64,000 bases of DNA from Duganella qianjiadongensis. Its GTDB lineage: Bacteria; Pseudomonadota; Gammaproteobacteria; Burkholderiales; Burkholderiaceae_D. The stretch spans positions 1 through 64,000 of the forward strand of contig NZ_WWCM01000010.1 of the NCBI RefSeq assembly GCF_009857915.1, read 5' to 3'. Shown piece by piece: positions 56,634-64,000 of the stretch; positions within the stretch are counted from its first letter, which is position 1, and each line of letters starts with the position of its first letter. The notes under the pieces are model-generated. The model saw only the letters and a program-made list of their open reading frames with translations, did not search any database and was not told the DNA's origin. The position numbers and the translations under genes were made by a program.

Positions 56634-57152
56634 CTAGCGGCCAGCGCTGCTCTGGCGCAGCGTCAGCGTTGCATTCACCATGCCGGCGCTATCCTGCGCG
56701 CTGATGCTGGCGTCCTGCACCTGTATCTTGCTTTCCACCCGCACGGCATCTAGCCACACCACCAGCGCGGCAAACGGCACACCGTTCAGCTGCACTTTGG
56801 CATATTCGCCGGTGACCGACAGCGACTGGGCGCTCAGTCCGCGCGTGGTCAGGCTGCTAGCGAGCGTATCGCGCGACATCGGCGACGGGGCTATGCTGTT
56901 CTGACTGCGCAGCGCCACTGCCTGTGCACCCAGCGCCTGCAATTCGGCGGCCTGCTGGCGTAGTTCCGGCAGCGATTTGCGCAGCTTGTCGCGTCCTTCC
57001 AGCGCCGGTCCCACCAGCACCGAATAGAACAGGACCGCCCCCAGCACCAGCCCTCCCACGCGCAGGAAAGTACGTTCCTGTTCCGTGCGCGCACTCCAGA
57101 AAGCCGCTGCGCGGGCACGATAGTCATTCATCATCTGCGTCATCGCGCTCAT
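56634..57152 (-). CDS. gspM: Type II secretion protein GspM
   Basis: 172 residues. A short cytoplasmic start, one span (LRVGGLVLGAVLFYSVLVGP), a coiled stretch and a periplasmic ferredoxin-like domain (LSVTGEYAKVQLNGVPFAAL, VVWLDAV) fit GspM, which pairs with GspL. The start overlaps the gspL stop by four bases. Confidence 0.88.
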   Translation of the reverse strand: MSAMTQMMNDYRARAAAFWSARTEQERTFLRVGGLVLGAVLFYSVLVGPALEGRDKLRKSLPELRQQAAELQALGAQAVALRSQNSIAPSPMSRDTLASSLTTRGLSAQSLSVTGEYAKVQLNGVPFAALVVWLDAVRVESKIQVQDASISAQDSAGMVNATLTLRQSSAGR

Positions 57153-58402
57153 GGTTTTCCTCCTGCTGCGCCACGCAGTACGCGCACCTGCCAGTTACCG
57201 GCCGAGCTTTCGGCCAGATCGAGCTGACGCGCCGCCAGTGCAGCGCGCAGTTGCGCCAGTGCGGCGCCATCGACCATATTCGGCTTCACCTTGAGCAATA
57301 GCGCACGCTCGCGGTATTCCAGCGTAGCGATAATATCTTTACGGGGCAGCACGGCCAGCGCCTCGCCCAGTGCCGCACTGATGGCGGTAAATTCATCGGC
57401 ACCAGCTTCGCCGCCATCGGCCTTGGCCAGCGCGACATTCTTGCGCATCTGCTCAAGCGGATAGATGGCCGGCTCGTTCGGATAGGCCGCCTTGAAAGTC
57501 TGCAGCATGCTCAGTCGCACAGCCTCGGCATCGCGACGCAGGCCCAGCCACTCCACATTCAGGCCGATGACATTCACCAGGATGGCCAGCGCACCGATGC
57601 GCAGCGGCCAGCGCCAGCGCTGCCACTGGCGGCCGGCATTGCCGGTGGTGCCCAGCGCCGGCGCCAGATCCAGCGCTCCCGACCCCACCCGTGCTGCAGC
57701 AATCCAGTGTACCCACTGGTCTTCCAGCACGGTGATGCCATGCACGCTATCGGCACCGGACTGCAAAGCGGCGAACTCAGTCTGCAGGCTGGACGGCAGA
57801 TACAGCGTTACCGGGTCACTCCCAGCCAGTGCGCGCAAAGTCTGCAGCGCCGCTTGCGGCTGCGCTGGCAGCGTCATGCCGAAACCGGCGGACTGCGCGG
57901 CCCTCACAGCCAGCTCGTAGCCGGCGTCGCTCACGCCCAGCGCAGCGGTCACCGTACCAGGCTGGTAAGGCAGGCATAGCTGCGCAGGCAGCAGGGAAAT
58001 ACTGTGCGCGCCTTGCGCCAGCAGGGCCTGCGCCAGACGCTCGAGCCACGCGCGCTGCGCTACGGCGATGGTACGCACGCCCTGCGCATCGGCAGGACCG
58101 GCGGCCAGCACGCAGTCGGCCGGATCGCCCAGCACCTGTTCTTCCACCAGACCGGGCAGAGCTTCTTTCAGACGTGCGGGCGACAGCGGCGGCGCCGTCA
58201 CCTGCAACAGCGTGACATCGGCTGCTGCCAGCAGCAGCACCACGCGCCGCGCGGAACCCACCAGATCAGCCAGACTGCCCAGCGCAGCGGTGCCCTGCTG
58301 CAGCAGATTGCCGGCGTCGCCTACCAGCGCATAGGCGCAGCTCTGGGCCGCGCCATTATCAATACTGGCTTTGGCCGGATAGCGGATAAAAAGTGTACTC
58401 AA
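57149..58402 (-). CDS. gspL: Type II secretion protein GspL
   Basis: 417 residues. The cytoplasmic actin-like half (~1-260) recruits GspE. A single span follows (IGALAILVNVIGLNVEWLGL), then a periplasmic ferredoxin-like domain (~330-405) with DIIATLEYRERALLLKVKP. Low sequence conservation is normal for GspL; position between gspK and gspM supports it. Confidence 0.9.
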   Translation of the reverse strand: MSTLFIRYPAKASIDNGAAQSCAYALVGDAGNLLQQGTAALGSLADLVGSARRVVLLLAAADVTLLQVTAPPLSPARLKEALPGLVEEQVLGDPADCVLAAGPADAQGVRTIAVAQRAWLERLAQALLAQGAHSISLLPAQLCLPYQPGTVTAALGVSDAGYELAVRAAQSAGFGMTLPAQPQAALQTLRALAGSDPVTLYLPSSLQTEFAALQSGADSVHGITVLEDQWVHWIAAARVGSGALDLAPALGTTGNAGRQWQRWRWPLRIGALAILVNVIGLNVEWLGLRRDAEAVRLSMLQTFKAAYPNEPAIYPLEQMRKNVALAKADGGEAGADEFTAISAALGEALAVLPRKDIIATLEYRERALLLKVKPNMVDGAALAQLRAALAARQLDLAESSAGNWQVRVLRGAAGGKP

Positions 58403-58429
58403 AGGGTCTCGCTTTCGTTCTTGCCTGTT

Positions 58430-59467
58430 CTAGTTTTCCCGTATCCACTTAACCTCGGTGGCGCCCACTGAACTGCGCTTGAGCAGCGACACCGTGTCGA
58501 GCGTGGCGCGATCAAGCTTTACCTTGCTTAGCGCCAGAAAGTAATTACTTTTTACATCCACCGGAATACTCGGTTTCAACGCGCCGTTCTGGAATTGCTG
58601 CAGCTGATCCTCGAAATTCGATGCATTTTTGAATGGCGTACGGCGGCGCACATTCACCAGCGCTGCTGCATCGGCCAGCGATAGCCGGTCTACCGCAGCG
58701 GCCAGCACTTCCGCTGGCGCAGTGTTCGCATTGAGCGCCGTCCGCTCCGGCAGCACGATCACCAGATCACGCAAGCGCTCGATGGCCGCCGGCGTAAACC
58801 CGCTAATGGCCAGCAAATCCTCCACCCGCAACAGGCCTAGCGGCTGCGGACCGCTAGCCTGCTGGCTGTTCTGCAGCGGATTGGCCGTTCCGCCCGGCGG
58901 CAGATTCGGCGGCGTAAAGGAAGCAGCGCTGGCCGCTGCAGCGGCACCCGCACCAGCTGCCGGCAATGCCTGCGCATTCACTACCGTATTCGCCACCGCC
59001 TGCGCCAGCGTCGCATCAAGCTGCACATTGCGCAACAGGCGCTGCAACGCAGCCACCTGCGCCGGATCGGCCGCACGCTGCCCTGCCGCCGCCAGATTAG
59101 TCAGATTGTAGCGCGACTGCGCATCCATCATGCGGCCAGACAGCGTGGCATTGAAATTTTCTGCCTGCGCCCGTTCACGTTCAATGTAGTCATCCAGCCG
59201 GGTTTCTTCCAGCGGCGTGGCCCACACCCCGTTCAGATGGGTTACGCCACCCGAATCGAAAAAGTCCTGAAACAGTACCAGCCGGCTCAGATCGAGCGCA
59301 CCGCGCACGATCCAGCGCGTTTGTAATTGCAGGCGCTGGTTTTCCATCGAGCGCACCTGCACCTGTTGCTGCCAGAACAGGCTGGCCACAATGGTCACGG
59401 CCAGTGTGGTCAGCAGCAGCGCCGTCACCACCGCGACCCCCTGTTCGCGGCGCATCAGGTCCATCAT
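58430..59467 (-). CDS. gspK: Type II secretion minor pseudopilin GspK
   Basis: 345 residues, the largest pseudopilin. The prepilin site is REQGVAVVTALLLTTLAVTI, lacking the Phe-Thr of other pseudopilins, as is usual for GspK. An inserted alpha-domain (~95-255) contains an Ala/Pro-rich loop at ~170-210. The helix-hairpin-helix-like part reads LLAISGFTPAAIERLRDLVI. It should cap the pseudopilus tip with GspI and GspJ. Its start overlaps the gspJ stop. Confidence 0.92.
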   Translation of the reverse strand: MMDLMRREQGVAVVTALLLTTLAVTIVASLFWQQQVQVRSMENQRLQLQTRWIVRGALDLSRLVLFQDFFDSGGVTHLNGVWATPLEETRLDDYIERERAQAENFNATLSGRMMDAQSRYNLTNLAAAGQRAADPAQVAALQRLLRNVQLDATLAQAVANTVVNAQALPAAGAGAAAAASAASFTPPNLPPGGTANPLQNSQQASGPQPLGLLRVEDLLAISGFTPAAIERLRDLVIVLPERTALNANTAPAEVLAAAVDRLSLADAAALVNVRRRTPFKNASNFEDQLQQFQNGALKPSIPVDVKSNYFLALSKVKLDRATLDTVSLLKRSSVGATEVKWIREN

Positions 59468-60111
59468 AAGGCCCCCAGCAGAAACGACTTCACCAGCGGC
59501 TGCGCGGCGTCGGTCAAGCTCAGCGTCACTTCCATGCCGGTCGGCAGATTCGCCGCAGTCACTGCACCAGCAGTGGAAATACCGGCAGCAGCAACCCAGC
59601 CCGTGCCTATCCAGTAACGTACGCTCAGGCCCTGCACGCCGCTCTGCAGCGATACGCTGCCCTGCTGATCCTGATCGCTATCGCTGATAGCAGCCTGCCA
59701 CAGCGCGTCAAGCTGCTGCAGGTCGCGCGTGGCGGCCGACTCGCGCCGCATTAGTTCACCATTGCGCAAACGGTAGGACACCACCTGCAGGCGGGTTGGC
59801 TGCATATCGTTCAATACCAGCCGCACCAGCGTCAGCCCCTGATTTTCCGCCTGCAGATAGGCCCGCCCCTGCAGCAGCGTAGCCGGCGCCAGATTGGCGG
59901 CATCGCTCTGCATCTGGGCAAACGCCAGCTGCATGCCGCGCGTCTGGCTCATCTGGCCGGTCAGCACGCTACGCGAACGGATGATGCCATCGAGCCCGCG
60001 CCAGCCCAGCACGGCGACGATGGCCAGTATCGAGATCGCCACCAGCAGTTCGATCAGGGTGAAGCCGCGCACTGCAGCGGCATGCTGGCGGTTCAGATCG
60101 GCGGCCATCAT
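59464..60111 (-). CDS. gspJ: Type II secretion minor pseudopilin GspJ
   Basis: 215 residues with prepilin site RGFTLIELLVAISILAIVAV and the GspJ-like stretch GWRGLDGIIRSRSVLTGQMS. The periplasmic beta domain includes TLVRLVLNDMQPTRLQVVSY. Overlaps gspI and gspK by four bases each, so the minor pseudopilins are made together. Confidence 0.93.
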   Translation of the reverse strand: MMAADLNRQHAAAVRGFTLIELLVAISILAIVAVLGWRGLDGIIRSRSVLTGQMSQTRGMQLAFAQMQSDAANLAPATLLQGRAYLQAENQGLTLVRLVLNDMQPTRLQVVSYRLRNGELMRRESAATRDLQQLDALWQAAISDSDQDQQGSVSLQSGVQGLSVRYWIGTGWVAAAGISTAGAVTAANLPTGMEVTLSLTDAAQPLVKSFLLGAL

Positions 60112-60479
60112 TGGTTCAGCACCAGTTGCACCAGCTTGACGATGCGCCGATCCGGCGCCGCCTGATCGTACACGCTCACTTCCACACGGCGGAAGCGGGG
60201 GTTCGGGCTAGGGATGACTTCTTCCTCGCACATCAGCTTCAGGTCGCCCTGCGGACATTCGTAGGTCTGCTTGCCCACGGCAGGGAACTGTTTGGTCAGG
60301 CGCATCTGCACCATGCGGTTCTCGGCCGACCAGGTGGCCATCATCGAACTGCGCAGGCCATTGCTATTGGCCGTCAGACTGCCCACCGCACGCAGCGAGG
60401 CGCCCAGCGCCGTGCCGACGATGACCAGTGCCACCAGCACTTCCAGCAGGGTGAATCCGTTTTGTGCGGTTTTGCCCAT
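60108..60479 (-). CDS. gspI: Type II secretion minor pseudopilin GspI
   Basis: 123 residues from ATG 60479 (MGKTAQNGFTLLEVLVALVI). The Gly before FTLLE is the cleavage site. The small periplasmic domain ends VKLVQLVLNQ. A longer open frame to 60614 overlaps gspH and is rejected. It starts one base after the gspH stop. Confidence 0.93.
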   Translation of the reverse strand: MGKTAQNGFTLLEVLVALVIVGTALGASLRAVGSLTANSNGLRSSMMATWSAENRMVQMRLTKQFPAVGKQTYECPQGDLKLMCEEEVIPSPNPRFRRVEVSVYDQAAPDRRIVKLVQLVLNQ

Positions 60480-60480
60480 G

Positions 60481-60948
60481 CTAGTCCACCGTAAAGTGGC
60501 CGACGCCGTCGGCATGGATGGCAACGCTGGTTTCGCCGCTGCGCAGCGACAGCACGAAAGGCTTGTCGACCGGCTCGCGGCCGAAGACGATGCGCAGACC
60601 GGGATTGACGTCACTGGGCGGCGGATCGAGCAGCAGCGTCAGCGGCGAGTTCTTGAAACTGCGCTCGCGCAGCATGTCGTCCTGCTGCGGCAGGTCCCAC
60701 TGCTTGTCATTGCGGATCATGAAACGGTAGCCCTCGGTATCGGCTTCGAAAGCGATCTGGCGGTTGCGCACGATAGCTTCATCACGCGCTACCTGCAGCA
60801 GCAGCGCGATCCGCTGGGCATCTTCGCGCATGCCCTGCTCCTTGCCCGGCAAGGCGTTCAGACTCACCAGCCCCAGCGTGATGCCCAGTATGACCATCAC
60901 CACCAGCAGCTCGATGAGCGTAAAACCGCGTGCCGGGGCGGTCTGCAT
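60481..60948 (-). CDS. gspH: Type II secretion minor pseudopilin GspH
   Basis: 155 residues. Prepilin site RGFTLIELLVVMVILGITLG, then the GspH-type region DAQRIALLLQVARDEAIVRN and a beta-rich C-terminal domain. It follows gspG by 20 bases and precedes gspI. Confidence 0.93.
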   Translation of the reverse strand: MQTAPARGFTLIELLVVMVILGITLGLVSLNALPGKEQGMREDAQRIALLLQVARDEAIVRNRQIAFEADTEGYRFMIRNDKQWDLPQQDDMLRERSFKNSPLTLLLDPPPSDVNPGLRIVFGREPVDKPFVLSLRSGETSVAIHADGVGHFTVD

Positions 60949-60968
60949 GATCAGGCTTGCCGATCTAC

Positions 60969-61412
60969 CTAGTTATCCCACGAACCGATGTCGGCATCGT
61001 CGCCAGTGCCACCGGGTGCGCCATCGGCGCCGTAGGAGAACACGTCCACCTCGCCGTGTATGCCGGGCGAGAGGAACTGATACGGATTACCCCATGGGTC
61101 TTTCGGCATCTTTTCCAGATAGCCGCCGGTCTTCCAGCCGTTGGCCGCAGGGCCATTGGTCGGTTTGGTCAGCAATGCCTGCAGGCCCTGCTCGGTGGTG
61201 GGATAGCGCTGGTTATCGAGCTTGTAGAGCTTGAGCGCCTGCATCACGGTGGCGATGTCGACTTTGGCCGCTGCAATCTTGGATTCACCCGTACGGCTTA
61301 GCAGCTTGGGCACCACCAGCGCCGCCAGCACACCCATGATGACCACGACCACCATGATTTCGATCAGCGTAAAGCCGCGTACGACACGACGTGGAATGGA
61401 AAATTTTTTCAT
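60969..61412 (-). CDS. gspG: Type II secretion major pseudopilin GspG
   Basis: 147 residues from ATG 61412 (MKKFSIPRRVVRGFTLIEIM). The prepilin peptidase site precedes FTLIE. The body has KLYKLDNQRYPTTEQGLQAL and PKDPWGNPYQFLSPG, with Asp residues of the calcium-binding loop near the C-terminus (GTGDDADIGSWDN). It is the first gene of the operon gspG-H-I-J-K-L-M-N-D-E-F-C plus the patatin gene. No prepilin peptidase gene is in the window. No good ribosome site is visible. Confidence 0.95.
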   Translation of the reverse strand: MKKFSIPRRVVRGFTLIEIMVVVVIMGVLAALVVPKLLSRTGESKIAAAKVDIATVMQALKLYKLDNQRYPTTEQGLQALLTKPTNGPAANGWKTGGYLEKMPKDPWGNPYQFLSPGIHGEVDVFSYGADGAPGGTGDDADIGSWDN

Positions 61413-61527
61413 AATCAGAAGGCGGGCAGTTAAGTGCGAAAAGTGAGTGCGAAAGTATAAGGTGGAATCATGACAGGCTGACGAAATACCGGCAATTTTT
61501 GCGTCGCCTGCCTTAGCCAGCACTTAA

Positions 61528-61548
61528 ACGGGCAGTATCCCTGCCCGT
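61528..61548 (-). terminator. Hairpin between the amidohydrolase gene and gspG
   Basis: ACGGGCAG-(5)-CTGCCCGT, a perfect 8-bp stem followed on the - strand by TTTAAG. It would end the amidohydrolase transcript, so gspG probably has its own promoter within 61413-61527. Confidence 0.65.
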
Positions 61549-61568
61549 TCTTTACGCTGTTTTACCTG

Positions 61569-63686
61569 CTAGTCGTGTTTGCGGCTAGTGGATTCGATAC
61601 GGTGCATGGCGCCGTCATTGGCGCCGCCTTCGGCTGCGGCCATCGGCGTAGACACCACTTTGGGCGTGGCGCCGACAAACGGCGCGATACCCAGTTCCGC
61701 ATCGATTTCGCGCGGCGATACCAGATAGCCGCGGGTAATCACGGCCGCCACTTTACGCAGGTCGGCGATATCCCTGGTCGGATCGCCATCCACCAGCACC
61801 AGGTCGGCCAGCTTGCCCGGCGTGATGCTGCCACGCTCATGGCTGGTGCGGGTGTAGCGCGCGCCATTGCGGGTGGCTACCTGCAGCGCCTGCGCAGGGG
61901 TCAGTCCGGCTTTCACCAACTGGCTCAGTTCGGAATGCAGGGTAAAGCCGGCAATATCGTCCGTGCCAGCCACGATAGGCACACCGGCACGGTACATGAT
62001 GCCGACGAATTCGATCATCTTGGCGTAGGACTTCTGATAGCGCTTCCACACCGTGTCATTCTCGATCTTCATGCCGCCCACGGAGAAACCGCGCGCCACA
62101 TCGGGCGGCATATTGGCCGCAAAGCCCCGATACGGCTCGTTCATATCGCCATCACGCTGTTGCAGGAAGGCGAAGGCCGTCAGGGTAGGATCGATGGAAA
62201 TCTGCTTCTTCACCAGCCCTGCCACGAAATCCTTGTACGGCTTGCTGTTGAAGTCCATATCGGCCACTTTTTCGGCCGGCAGGATGAAGCGGTTCAGGTT
62301 ACGGGTTTCCGTGTCCGGCTTGACGAGGAAGTTCAGCAGCACCTGATTGATGTGCTGGATTTCGTCGTAGCCGGCATCGAGCGCTTCCTGCGCGCGCAGA
62401 CCAGCCGGAATGTGGCCGGAAACGCGCATGCCGCGGCTGTGCGCATAGGCCACCGTGTCTTTCAGGATGGCTTTAGGGAAGGAGTTATAGATTTTCAGCT
62501 GCGGATAGCCATGCTGGGCATACCAGTCCACTGCCTTCTTGGCCTCGGCCAGATCCTTGATGACAAAGCCGTTATTGGCGCTGAACGGGCTCTCGCCTTC
62601 GAGGAAACCGGCCGGCACCACTTGCGGCGCCAGCAGCTTGCCCGCCGCCGTTTCATCGAGCATGGCTTGCAGCTGGGCGTTATCGTTGCCCATGTCGCGC
62701 ACGCTGGTCACGCCCGTAGACAGGTTCAGCGCACCGGACCAGCGATCCACGTGGCCGTGCATATCGAACAGGCCGGGCAGTACGATGCGCCCTTCCGCAT
62801 CGATGGTGTTGGCCACGCCCTGTGCTGGCGAACCGGCAGGCAGCACGGCGGTAATCCGGCCACGCAGCAGATAGATATCGGACGGCGCGCCGACCACGGC
62901 TTTTTCGCTATCGAACACGCGCGCATTGCGCACCACGGTCAGGCCCTTGAGCGGATGCTGCAGCTTGGCGGCCAGATCTTCCAGCATCCTGTTCTCGGCC
63001 TGCTTCTGGCGTGCTGCCAGTTGCGGCGCGACGCTCTGCCAGCCTTCTTCCAGTATGCTGGCAAAACCGGGAATGATGACGCCGAACAGGCGCGGCGTGC
63101 TGCCCGTAGTGGCCCAGTAGAACGCCGGCGACAGGCCCACGCCCGTCTGCGCTACCAGCTGCACGGTCTGTTTAGCGCCGCTAGCGCTGCTCACTTCCAG
63201 CGTATCGAGCACGGTCTGGGTCAGGGTACCGGATGGCAGCAGCGCCATTTTGTGATCGGGTGCTGCTGCCAGCACGCCGATGTAGGCCGACACCACTTCG
63301 AATGAACTATTCAGCGGCAGGTAGGCCGCGACGCCTTTGACGGTTTTCTGGCCCTGCTCGGAGGTAGACTTCCACTCGGCCTGATCGCCCTTGCGCTCGA
63401 AGCGCTCGTTGACCACCGCGCCGAAGGTGGAATTGCCCTGCACGCTGTAGCTGGTCATGCTGCCGTCGGCCGTCATGCGGAACTGTTCGGTCAGGTCCGG
63501 GCCACGGCCATTGTTTTTGAATTCGAAGCGTACTTTGGTGCTGCCGTCGTCGAGGTGCTCGGTGACCTGCGCGCCGATCTGCTTGGCGTTTTCGGAGATG
63601 ATCAGATACCTGGTAGTGCTGGCAGCATGAGCGCTGAATGCGGCGGCCAATGCCAGCGGCATGATGGCAAGTCGTTTGAGCAGCAA
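61569..63686 (-). CDS. Exported amidohydrolase (imidazolonepropionase/prolidase-like superfamily)
   Basis: 705 residues. A TTG start at 63686 has AAGGGG six bases upstream and gives a clean signal peptide ending AFSAHA; a GTG five codons earlier is possible. The first ~260 residues are an unassigned beta-rich domain. The amidohydrolase barrel (~265-690) has metal-binding HxH in LFDMHGHVDRW, a likely carboxylated Lys in LKIYNSF, His in SGHIPAG and QHINQ, and Asp in GTDDIAG. It starts 22 bases after the adenylyltransferase stop. The substrate is unknown; a peptide or cyclic amide is plausible. It could be secreted by the neighbouring type II system. Confidence 0.88.
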   Translation of the reverse strand: MLLKRLAIMPLALAAAFSAHAASTTRYLIISENAKQIGAQVTEHLDDGSTKVRFEFKNNGRGPDLTEQFRMTADGSMTSYSVQGNSTFGAVVNERFERKGDQAEWKSTSEQGQKTVKGVAAYLPLNSSFEVVSAYIGVLAAAPDHKMALLPSGTLTQTVLDTLEVSSASGAKQTVQLVAQTGVGLSPAFYWATTGSTPRLFGVIIPGFASILEEGWQSVAPQLAARQKQAENRMLEDLAAKLQHPLKGLTVVRNARVFDSEKAVVGAPSDIYLLRGRITAVLPAGSPAQGVANTIDAEGRIVLPGLFDMHGHVDRWSGALNLSTGVTSVRDMGNDNAQLQAMLDETAAGKLLAPQVVPAGFLEGESPFSANNGFVIKDLAEAKKAVDWYAQHGYPQLKIYNSFPKAILKDTVAYAHSRGMRVSGHIPAGLRAQEALDAGYDEIQHINQVLLNFLVKPDTETRNLNRFILPAEKVADMDFNSKPYKDFVAGLVKKQISIDPTLTAFAFLQQRDGDMNEPYRGFAANMPPDVARGFSVGGMKIENDTVWKRYQKSYAKMIEFVGIMYRAGVPIVAGTDDIAGFTLHSELSQLVKAGLTPAQALQVATRNGARYTRTSHERGSITPGKLADLVLVDGDPTRDIADLRKVAAVITRGYLVSPREIDAELGIAPFVGATPKVVSTPMAAAEGGANDGAMHRIESTSRKHD

Positions 63687-63708
63687 GATAGTCCCCTTCA
63701 CAGGTTGA

Positions 63709-64000
63709 TTAGTTGAGAGTGCAGCCTCTGCAGACCGGACAGTCGCCGTTGCGCGCCACGCTGATACTGGTCCACTCCATATACAAGCCGTCGAGCATCA
63801 GCAGCCGGCCGGCCAGTGACGTTCCGACGTCCATCAGCAGCTTGAGTGCTTCGGCCGCCTGCATGGCGCCCACCACACCCACCAGAGGCGCAAACACGCC
63901 CATGGTCGAACAGGCTACATCTTCGAATTTCTGATCCTGCGGGAACAGGCAGGAATAGCAGGGCTGGGTGCCGCTGCGCGGATCGAATACGCTGATCTGG
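63709..64000 (-). CDS. moeB: MoeB/HesA/ThiF-type adenylyltransferase (C-terminal part, runs off right edge)
   Basis: The last ~97 codons of an E1-like enzyme that adenylates a ubiquitin-like sulfur carrier. The zinc-binding cysteine pairs are CYSC and CPVC, with GVFAPLVGVVGAMQAAEALK between them, the usual MoeB/ThiF order. The ATP-binding part lies outside the window, so MoeB cannot be told from ThiF or HesA with certainty. It precedes the amidohydrolase gene closely. Confidence 0.78.
   Translation of the reverse strand, partial: QISVFDPRSGTQPCYSCLFPQDQKFEDVACSTMGVFAPLVGVVGAMQAAEALKLLMDVGTSLAGRLLMLDGLYMEWTSISVARNGDCPVCRGCTLN

Overview
The window reads as chromosomal DNA of a GC-rich betaproteobacterium, most likely Burkholderiales, family Oxalobacteraceae (Janthinobacterium, Duganella or Massilia type). 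This is inferred from gene content and order: tRNA-Tyr/Gly/Thr next to tuf; ahcY, a small holin-like gene and metF; metK, two lipid A acyltransferases and dapF; DUF484, xerC, a COG0523 GTPase, dksA, hslV and hslU; and a gspGHIJKLMNDEFC cluster. No database search was possible, so genus is not assigned. Almost every base is coding. No CRISPR array, insertion sequence, rRNA or integrase other than XerC was seen.

Layout. 1-1067: the start of tuf with three tRNA genes upstream, read leftwards from one strong promoter. 1231-9629: a dual GGDEF/EAL enzyme, then a three-gene cassette (4822-8017) that looks like an unassigned ion-driven membrane motor, then a receiver/HD-GYP regulator. 9778-15199: cheW, a membrane J-domain protein, a MidA-type methyltransferase, and a folM-like/folB/ttcA operon. 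15210-24207: two exported peptidases, a fused indolepyruvate ferredoxin oxidoreductase, 4-hydroxyphenylpyruvate dioxygenase and a divergent Lrp-type regulator. 24212-34498: an acetyltransferase, slt-gst-cca, 5-formyl-THF cyclo-ligase, and a methyl-cycle block (ahcY, holin-like gene, metF) headed by a clear S-adenosylhomocysteine riboswitch, then a small DUF2335 cassette and metK.

34694-48101: two lipid A acyltransferases, dapF, a Sel1-repeat protein, a porin, DUF484, xerC, a zinc-type COG0523 GTPase, a single-cysteine DksA, hslVU behind a sigma-32-like promoter, and an XRE regulator. 48091-61412: a twelve-gene type II secretion operon whose last member is a patatin/beta-barrel (type Vd) protein. 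61569-64000: an exported amidohydrolase and the end of a MoeB/HesA-type adenylyltransferase.

The most unusual part is 4822-8017. Protein 1 has a zinc ribbon, one membrane span and a possible VWA-like extracytoplasmic domain. Protein 2 has four N-terminal spans and a very long helical cytoplasmic tail, as in ZorA/MotA-type stators. Protein 3 has one span with a buried Asp, as in ZorB/ExbD/MotB, but no visible peptidoglycan-binding domain. The genes are tightly packed (14-base gap, then ATGA overlap) and lie between two cyclic-di-GMP enzymes. They look like a motor complex distinct from Zorya, Mot, Tol and Exb, but the function is unknown.
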